Assembly: GCA_003153335.1 (NCBI GenBank)
Contig: PLYG01000470.1
Location: 1 to 11,381, forward strand
DNA from: Betaproteobacteria bacterium
Lineage (GTDB): Bacteria > Pseudomonadota > Gammaproteobacteria > Burkholderiales > Casimicrobiaceae
DNA length: 11,381 nucleotides
Direction of reading: 5' to 3'
Below the pieces are notes generated by a model that was not told the origin of the DNA, ran no database searches, and saw only the letters and a list, made by a program, of their open reading frames with translations. The position numbers and the translations under genes were made by a program. Positions 6,503-11,381 of the stretch are shown here, one piece after another. Position 1 is the first letter of the stretch, and each line of letters opens with the position of its first letter.

Positions 6503-6898
6503 TCAGACTTGCTTGAAGGCTCGCAATGACGCTGCGGAACGGTCGAAGGTCAGTGTCGATTCGCACCCTGCCAGGTCGTTGGTGACGCCGATCAGACAGT
6601 CGGCAAAATCCGCCCGGCTCGCCATGAAGTCGGCGAGCGCCGTCCAGACCAAGTCTTTCTTCTCAATCTCGAACTGCCTGCCGAGCAGTATTTTTTCGAT
6701 GACCTCGGCCAAAGCCGTCCTGGCATACCCATAACCGCGCCCAAGCACCCAGGCCAGCTCACACATGACGACATGGTTGATGAACATCGCCGTCTCCTGC
6801 GCGGCGGCGCGGTCAATCAGCGCGTTCGCCCGCCTGGTTTGGGTCGGATCATCCTGCACCAGATAGCGGACCAAAACATTGGTGTCGAGGCCGATCAT
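6503..6898 (-). CDS. vapC: PIN-domain ribonuclease toxin, VapC family
   Basis: A 131-residue PIN-domain protein, the usual VapC length, predicted to be a Mg2+-dependent endoribonuclease acting on tRNA, rRNA or mRNA. The acidic residues expected in the active site are visible: Asp5 (GLDTN), Glu47 (CELAW), Asp97/Asp100 (ADFADCLIG) and Asp119 (TFDRSA). Its ATG overlaps the TGA of the upstream antitoxin gene by four bases (ATGA), indicating translational coupling. The gene appears intact and functional. The exact RNA target cannot be read from sequence. Confidence 0.92.
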   Translation of the reverse strand: MIGLDTNVLVRYLVQDDPTQTRRANALIDRAAAQETAMFINHVVMCELAWVLGRGYGYARTALAEVIEKILLGRQFEIEKKDLVWTALADFMASRADFADCLIGVTNDLAGCESTLTFDRSAASLRAFKQV

Positions 6899-7140
6899 CT
6901 TTTGCCGGCCGCGCCTCTGGCAATAACAACATTCATCTCCTCGATTGACAATACCTTCCCATCGCGCCGTTTGAGCAACCCCTTAAGCTCCCGCACGTCG
7001 AGCTTGGCCGGCCTGATGACGACGCGCCCTTCCGACTCGATCACGAAATCGAGCTTATCCCCGGGGTTGAGCTTTAGGTGTTCCCGCACTTGCTTTGGGA
7101 TGGTCGTCTGCCCCTTGCTGGTAAGCGTGGCTACAGTCAT
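6895..7140 (-). CDS. vapB: AbrB/MazE-type antitoxin, VapB family
   Basis: An 81-residue antitoxin. Residues 1-50 form an AbrB-type swapped-hairpin DNA-binding domain (TLTSKGQTTIPKQVREHL, LNPGDKLDFVIE, GRVVIRPA). The C-terminal 30 residues (KGLLKRRDGKVLSIEEMN) should bind and neutralise the toxin. An AAGGA precedes the ATG at 7140. The antitoxin comes first in the operon, as is usual, so it is made before the toxin. It is expected to repress its own promoter with the toxin through the palindrome at 7165-7184. Confidence 0.92.
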   Translation of the reverse strand: MTVATLTSKGQTTIPKQVREHLKLNPGDKLDFVIESEGRVVIRPAKLDVRELKGLLKRRDGKVLSIEEMNVVIARGAAGKR

Positions 7141-7164
7141 TCTGATTCCTTTCTCGCTTTATAT

Positions 7165-7184
7165 TCCTTACCAACATGTAAGGA
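7165..7184. promoter_or_regulatory. Palindromic operator of vapBC
   Basis: A perfect 7-bp inverted repeat, TCCTTAC N6 GTAAGGA, 25 bp upstream of vapB. It overlaps the -10 box and the predicted transcription start, a good position for autorepression by the VapBC complex. Protein binding is inferred. Confidence 0.65.
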
Positions 7185-7208
7185 TAGCATAGTGGACTGG
7201 AATTTCAA
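7181..7208 (-). promoter_or_regulatory. Sigma70-like promoter of vapBC
   Basis: On the - strand, TTGAAA (7208-7203) and TATCCT (7186-7181) are separated by 16 bp. Start of transcription would be near 7174, about 35 bp before the vapB ATG. The -10 box shares bases with the operator palindrome. Confidence 0.6.
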
Positions 7209-7315
7209 ATGCTGCGAGCTCCACGGCGAACCGCGGCAACCGCTACCGCCGAACGCGGCCGCGTGGCCACCTGCACCGCTTCGGTCCCGTCGATCCTACC
7301 GCTGCCGCTTCGCGC

Positions 7316-8287
7316 CTACAGCTTCAGCAGCCGCTTCGCATTGCCGTTCAGAATTTTTTCCTTGTCCTCCGGACTGACCGGCAACTCCTGCATCCATTGC
7401 ACCCCCGGCGGGCTCATCACGAACGGGTAGTCCACCGAAAACAAGATCCGGTCCGCACCCATCTCGAGCAGGCAGCAGAGCAGCGCCGGAGTGGAGAAAT
7501 TGCCGCTGGTGGTAATCCAGAAATGCTCGCGGAACACGTCGCGGAACGCGCTCGACCGGTTGCCCTGCCGGGAGAGCGCCATGTCGATGCGCCACGCCGA
7601 GAACGGCAGCGACTCGCCGAGATGGCCGAGCACGATCTTCAGGCCGGGATGGGCCTCGAACACGCCGGAGAGCACCATGCGGATGCCCTGCGTCGCCGCC
7701 TCGACGGTGAAGCCCCAGGCCGCGGTCGCCAGGGTGGGATACTGTTCGAGATAGTCGCCGTAATAGGCGTCCACCACCGCTTTGTGCGGCACCGCCGGGT
7801 GCAGGTAGATCGGCACGTCGAGCGCCGCGGCGCGCTCGTAGATCGGCCAGAACTTCTTCAGGTCGAGGAATTCGTTCTGCCCGGTGAGCCCGTGCATCAT
7901 GCCGCCCTTGAAGCCGAGCCTGATGACGCAGCGCTCGAGTTCGTCGGCCGCGGCCAGCGGGTCCGCCGAGGGCAGGACGGCGAAGCCCTCCAGGCGCCCG
8001 GGATGGAGCTTGATCGCCGCCAGCAGGTTGTCATTGACCTTGCGCGCGAGCGGCACCGCCGTTTGCGCATCCAGTCTTTGTACGGCCGGCGCGCCGTGCG
8101 AGAGCACCTGGAGGTCGATGCCGGCTTCGTCCATCTCCCTGATGCGCAGCGTGCCGAGGTCGTAGAGGCGTTCCTGCAGCCCCGGAATGCGCATTTCGGG
8201 GCCGCGCCCGGTGAAGTGCTGCGTGAGCTCGTGGTCCCAGTAGTGTTCTTCCAGCGCGATGACGGTTGATTTTTTGCCGTTGGTCAT
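7316..8287 (-). CDS. Amidohydrolase-superfamily decarboxylase (gamma-resorcylate / 5-carboxyvanillate decarboxylase-like)
   Basis: A 323-residue metal-dependent (beta/alpha)8-barrel enzyme of the ACMSD-related branch, similar in length to gamma-resorcylate decarboxylase. The metal ligands can be followed: the ALEEH motif (Glu13, His15), His163 in IYLHPAV, His222 in LGHLGE and Asp286 in FSVDYPF. The ALEEH start, rather than the HxH of many amidohydrolases, is what gamma-resorcylate and 2,3-dihydroxybenzoate decarboxylases have (family knowledge). The likely reaction is removal of CO2 from an aromatic or enol-type carboxylate, or a hydrolase variant of this. It is the last gene of the leftward catabolic group, 23 bp after the receptor gene. 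The start is backed by a modest GGGA. The exact substrate is unknown. Confidence 0.85.
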   Translation of the reverse strand: MTNGKKSTVIALEEHYWDHELTQHFTGRGPEMRIPGLQERLYDLGTLRIREMDEAGIDLQVLSHGAPAVQRLDAQTAVPLARKVNDNLLAAIKLHPGRLEGFAVLPSADPLAAADELERCVIRLGFKGGMMHGLTGQNEFLDLKKFWPIYERAAALDVPIYLHPAVPHKAVVDAYYGDYLEQYPTLATAAWGFTVEAATQGIRMVLSGVFEAHPGLKIVLGHLGESLPFSAWRIDMALSRQGNRSSAFRDVFREHFWITTSGNFSTPALLCCLLEMGADRILFSVDYPFVMSPPGVQWMQELPVSPEDKEKILNGNAKRLLKL

Positions 8288-8310
8288 GACCGATCCCAGG
8301 TGAGCCGCAA

Positions 8311-9258
8311 TCAGTTCAGCGTGATGCCGGCGACTTTCACGAGCTGCGTGTTTTCCTCCAGCTCTTTCTTGATCAGCGCCTCGAATTCCTCGATCGTCAG
8401 CGGGAACGGATCCACGCCAAGCGTCTGCATGCGCTCGCGTACCTCGGGCAGCTGCAATACGGCGTTGAACTCGCGGTTCAGGCGCTGCACGATATCGCGC
8501 GGCGTGCGCGCGGACACCAGCGCGCCGATCCAGAAGTTGTAGTCGGAATTCGGATAGCCCGCCTCCAGGGTGGTCGGCAGATTGGGAAAAAGCGAGGTGC
8601 GCCTGGGCGAGCCGACCGCCAGCGCCCTTAACGTACCGGCCTGCACGAACTTTTCGACCGAGAACACCGGCGCGAAGTACAGGTCGGCCCGTCCGGTGAG
8701 GACTTCGGTGATCGCTTCGGAGGGCCCTTTCATCGGCAGATTGAGGAAGGTGAGGCCCGCGGCCAGGCGAAAGCGCTCCAGATTCATATGGGTCGAGCTG
8801 CCGACTCCGGCATTGGCGGCGACGAGATCTCCGGGCTTTGCCTTGGCGGCGGCGACCAGTTCGGCGAGCGTCTTGTACTTGGCGGGATTCACCACCAGCA
8901 CGGTCGGCACGGCGCCGAGCATCGCCACCGGCCTGAGCGTCGCCGGGTCGAGGGTCCCCGGATTCAGGATCGGGGCGATCGTGAACGCCGACGTATAGAC
9001 GCTGATGATGTGACCGTCCGGCTCCGCCGTGGCGACGTACTTGGCCGCGACGACGCCGCCGGCGCCGAGCCGGTTCTCCACGATCACCGGCTGCCCGAGA
9101 CTGGCGGAGAGCTTGTCGGTCAGCATCCGCGCCATCGTGTCGGAGGCCGCGCCCGGCGAGACGCCCGAGACGAGGTGGACCGTTTTCGAAGGAAATGTCT
9201 GGCTGTAAACAGGCACGCAGACGATGAACAACAGACCCGCCAGCAGGATTTTCTTCAT
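8311..9258 (-). CDS. Bug-family periplasmic solute receptor (tripartite tricarboxylate transporter type)
   Basis: 315 residues from the ATG at 9258. GAGG five bases upstream and a classical signal peptide (MKKILLAGLLFIVCVPVYS, then QTFPSK) decide this start over the in-frame ATG at 9285. The mature protein shows the Bug fold signatures: TFPSKTVHLVSGVSPGAASD near the N-terminus (substrate carboxylate loop), IVENRLGAGGVVAAK and TLRALAVGSPRR. Such receptors bind carboxylic acids in the periplasm for TctAB or act as sensors; Bordetella, Cupriavidus and relatives carry many copies (family knowledge). No tctA or tctB is in the window, so it is an orphan receptor here. Its Shine-Dalgarno overlaps the stop codon of the upstream hydrolase gene, suggesting coupled expression and a shared substrate. 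Confidence 0.93.
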   Translation of the reverse strand: MKKILLAGLLFIVCVPVYSQTFPSKTVHLVSGVSPGAASDTMARMLTDKLSASLGQPVIVENRLGAGGVVAAKYVATAEPDGHIISVYTSAFTIAPILNPGTLDPATLRPVAMLGAVPTVLVVNPAKYKTLAELVAAAKAKPGDLVAANAGVGSSTHMNLERFRLAAGLTFLNLPMKGPSEAITEVLTGRADLYFAPVFSVEKFVQAGTLRALAVGSPRRTSLFPNLPTTLEAGYPNSDYNFWIGALVSARTPRDIVQRLNREFNAVLQLPEVRERMQTLGVDPFPLTIEEFEALIKKELEENTQLVKVAGITLN

Positions 9259-9265
9259 ATCGACC

Positions 9266-10447
9266 TCACAGTTTTGGTAATCCAAAAACGTTCGCCAGCC
9301 AGTCCGCCGAGCGGCTGCGGTACCGGTAGGGACGATTATTCGCGTTGTGGCCGCCGTCTTCCACCATCAGCAACTCCACCGGGCCGCGGACGCTTTGCGC
9401 GAGCCGCTCGGCATGCGCCGCGGGCACCAGGCGATCCTGCCGGCCGGCGACGATGAACATTGGACAGGTGATTTTCGCCGCCGCCTCGGCGAGCGTGAGC
9501 GTCGCGGCATGCGCTTTGGCTGCAGCGGGCGTTTCCATGTGGCTCCGCGCCTGGAACGTATTCCGCGTGAGCTCCGGCAGCGCGTCCCAGATCTCGGCCC
9601 AGTCGAACGGTCCCGAAAGCGCGATGCACGCCCGGATGCGCAGCTCGTAGGCCGCGGCGCGCGGCGCATAGTAGCCGCCGAGGCTCACGCCCCAGATGCC
9701 GATGCGCGTGGCGTCGAGGCCGCTCTGCTGCTCGATCCAGTCGACGACCGCGGCCGCGGCGCGCTCGTAGTTGCCGCAGATCGGGATCTCGTACTCCGCC
9801 TCGCCCTGGCCCGGCCCGTCGATCGCGAGCACCGCCATCCCGCGCGCCAGGAACGGCTCCGCGTAGGCGTGCAACTCCTCCTTGGTCGAGTCCAGTCCCG
9901 GCGCCATGATGAGCACTGGGCATTTCGACGCATTGGGCTTCCTCAACACCCCGACGAGCGTCTTGCCTGCATACCCGATCTCCACCCGCTCGCCCGGGGG
10001 CCGCAGGTGCGGCAGCGCGTCGCGATAGCAGGCGACCGACTTCATGTGCGCGGCCTTCATCTGCACCGGATCCTGCACGAATACGAACTTGGCGAAGTGG
10101 TAGTAGATTGCCGCGCGCACCAGATGCTCGCCGGCGCTCAGGCGGTAACCTTCGTCCAGCGAGCGCCGGCCGAGGTCCTCGTGCACGAGTGCGCGCGCGC
10201 TCCACGCCGCGCACCAGTCCTCCCAGCGCGCGAGCGAGGCGGTCACTTCCTCGAAATCGGCGAGCAGCACGCCGTTGGAAACGAAGCGCGGCGCCCAATG
10301 GGAAATCGCCGATGAAACGCGCGCGTCTTTCACGGGATTTTCGCGAGCGATTTCAGGATTGGTGCCGGCGCGCAAGGGTGTCGCCGTCGTGGATAGGGGT
10401 TTCAACCGCATGGCCGGAAGTATCCTTGGGCGCTGCATCCCAGTCAA
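9266..10447 (-). CDS. Alpha/beta hydrolase with helical N-terminal region (2,6-dihydroxypseudooxynicotine-hydrolase-like)
   Basis: 393 residues in the longest reading. Residues about 47-145 are a helical region (ARWEDWCAAWSARA, EHLVRAAIYYHFAKFVFV), as in the C-C bond hydrolase that cleaves 2,6-dihydroxypseudooxynicotine and relatives (family knowledge). The alpha/beta hydrolase fold follows: APGLDSTKEE, AIDGPGQGE (Asp210), nucleophile Ser255 in GVSLGG, acid Asp338 in GRQDRLV, and His367 in GGHNANNRP. The catalytic triad is complete. It probably hydrolyses a ring-cleavage-type diketone or an ester. The start is uncertain: the frame opens with TTG at 10447, with GAGG 14 bases upstream. ATG codons lie at 10438 and 10411, the latter with AAGGA 11 bases upstream; none has a strong site. 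The gene lies 38 bp downstream of the hydantoinase B-like gene. Confidence 0.88.
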   Translation of the reverse strand: MTGMQRPRILPAMRLKPLSTTATPLRAGTNPEIARENPVKDARVSSAISHWAPRFVSNGVLLADFEEVTASLARWEDWCAAWSARALVHEDLGRRSLDEGYRLSAGEHLVRAAIYYHFAKFVFVQDPVQMKAAHMKSVACYRDALPHLRPPGERVEIGYAGKTLVGVLRKPNASKCPVLIMAPGLDSTKEELHAYAEPFLARGMAVLAIDGPGQGEAEYEIPICGNYERAAAAVVDWIEQQSGLDATRIGIWGVSLGGYYAPRAAAYELRIRACIALSGPFDWAEIWDALPELTRNTFQARSHMETPAAAKAHAATLTLAEAAAKITCPMFIVAGRQDRLVPAAHAERLAQSVRGPVELLMVEDGGHNANNRPYRYRSRSADWLANVFGLPKL

Positions 10448-10485
10448 CTGCGCATTTTCATCCTCATCTTCGAATCAGCCGTTGC

Positions 10486-11381
10486 CTAACGCAGGTGCAG
10501 CTCGATGTCGCGCAACACTTCGTCGTTCTCGCGCGCGACCTCGTTTTCGATCAACCCGCCGCAGCCCGGGCAGTAGAACTGCCGGAACACCGGGCGGTCG
10601 TCGATGTAACGGCGCCAGTCGCCGATATTCGGATTGGCGGCACTGATGTCCAATTCCGCCTTGACGCAGTGATCCTTGTAGTTCTCGCGCACCGATCCGA
10701 GGTCGGCGGCGCAGCGGCTGCAACAGATATGCACGCGGCCCGCCTCGCGCCGGAGGTCGAGGCTGTCGGTCGTCTTGCCGAGCACCTTTCCCTTGAGGCG
10801 CTTTACCGGTCCATCCTGGCGCCGGCGCGCATCGCGCCGCGCGGCGCGCAGGCGCGCGCTCGCATCGAGGTCGAGCTGGCCGCCCGCAGCGATGACCACG
10901 CCGTAAATCTCGCGCGCCGCGGCCACCGACACCGAACGGCTGTCCACCACATCCTCGTAGACCTTTTGTGGGTCGCGCTCGAACGGATCCCCGAAACCCG
11001 CGCCGGCAGCCCATATCACCGCGTACACATCATCCGGGCGCTGCTGGAAATTTTCCTGCCGCAGTTGCAGCGTCACCTCCTCGCCCTGCACCTCGGCGAT
11101 ATCGCCGATCATCTGTTGCGCCGCAAAACGCTGCTTGATATCGGTCCCGGTCTTGAACTTGTAGACGTTCACCGATCCTGGGTAGCCCCCCATGATGCCG
11201 GGCGAGGTCGGCGTGGCGTTGCCCGAGGACAGCGTGTCCTGGGTTACGACGTCGGTGCCGTGCGGGATGAAACAGGATTCGGCGGACAGTCCGCCGCGAT
11301 ATCGTCCGGCGCCGCCCGAATCCACCACTTCCTTGCGGTACAAAAACAGCAGCGGGAAGGTCTGCTCGGTGTGCTCGACGT
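10486..11381 (-). CDS. Hydantoinase B/acetone-carboxylase-type subunit with C-terminal zinc domain (partial, 5' end beyond window)
   Basis: The C-terminal part of a HyuB-family protein. The frame stays open to the window edge (EHTEQTFPLLFLYRKE), so the start lies outside. Diagnostic HyuB motifs are DSGGAGRYRGGL, GYPGSVNVY and AGAGFGDPFERDPQKVYEDV, and REIYGVVI ends the family domain around 10860. After a basic linker the last 75-80 residues (about 10486-10730) carry two cysteine pairs, CCSRC and CPGCG, and the pattern ENYKDHC...FYCPGCGGLIENEVA. This resembles the small gamma subunit of acetone/acetophenone carboxylases, expected to bind Zn. The whole is best read as the beta-like subunit of an ATP-dependent carboxylase or hydantoinase complex with a fused gamma-like domain. 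Its HyuA partner is probably further upstream, outside the window. Confidence 0.85.
   Translation of the reverse strand, partial: VEHTEQTFPLLFLYRKEVVDSGGAGRYRGGLSAESCFIPHGTDVVTQDTLSSGNATPTSPGIMGGYPGSVNVYKFKTGTDIKQRFAAQQMIGDIAEVQGEEVTLQLRQENFQQRPDDVYAVIWAAGAGFGDPFERDPQKVYEDVVDSRSVSVAAAREIYGVVIAAGGQLDLDASARLRAARRDARRRQDGPVKRLKGKVLGKTTDSLDLRREAGRVHICCSRCAADLGSVRENYKDHCVKAELDISAANPNIGDWRRYIDDRPVFRQFYCPGCGGLIENEVARENDEVLRDIELHLR

Noticed and set aside
7397..8269. 290-residue + strand frame opposite the amidohydrolase gene
   Set aside because: Exact antisense of a well-supported enzyme gene; a product of high GC third positions.
9347..10315. Long + strand frame opposite the alpha/beta hydrolase
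   Set aside because: Shadow of the catalytic-triad-containing gene on the other strand.

Overview
The window is GC-rich DNA that looks like a betaproteobacterial (Burkholderiales-type) chromosome. Supporting signs are a Bug-type periplasmic receptor for tripartite tricarboxylate transport, a hydantoinase B/acetone-carboxylase type subunit, secreted DUF1566 proteins, a remnant with an IPTL/PEP-like C-terminal sorting tail, and a tRNA-Gly(CCC) of betaproteobacterial type. The organism is inferred from gene content only.

Layout, left half (+ strand): a REP-like hairpin (36-97); an intact 808-residue TPR/O-GlcNAc-transferase-like glycosyltransferase (219-2645); an empty stretch (2646-3053); then two secreted DUF1566 (Lcl-type) proteins (3108-3905 and 4128-5219). 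Between them lies a short broken gene (3929-4045) whose first 29 residues look like the N-terminus of Avd, the accessory protein of diversity-generating retroelements (DGRs).

The most interesting signal is in these two DUF1566 genes. A 126-bp block (3774-3899 and 4539-4664) aligns without gaps. Of 42 codons, 20 are identical to the base, 20 change the amino acid and only 2 are synonymous. Of 34 mismatches, 27 fall at codon positions 1 or 2, and 24 have an adenine in one of the copies. This is the expected footprint of DGR adenine-directed mutagenesis, so these blocks are read as variable regions (VRs). No template repeat or reverse transcriptase is present in the window. The locus therefore looks like a decayed or remotely served DGR target site.

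Middle (5220-7315): tRNA-Gly(CCC) with a promoter and a strong terminator hairpin; a degraded 3' part of a cell-surface protein with a frameshifted sorting tail (5773-6293); and a VapBC toxin-antitoxin pair on the - strand with a recognisable promoter and operator (6503-7208). This is typical accessory material beside a tRNA gene.

Right part (- strand, 11381 to 7316): four closely spaced genes reading leftwards. They are the C-terminal part of a hydantoinase B/carboxylase subunit with an acetone-carboxylase-gamma-like zinc domain (truncated by the window edge), an alpha/beta hydrolase related to C-C bond hydrolases, a Bug solute receptor, and an amidohydrolase of the gamma-resorcylate/5-carboxyvanillate decarboxylase type. 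Together they suggest a catabolic operon for an aromatic or ketone-like carboxylic compound, with its own uptake receptor; the substrate cannot be told from sequence.
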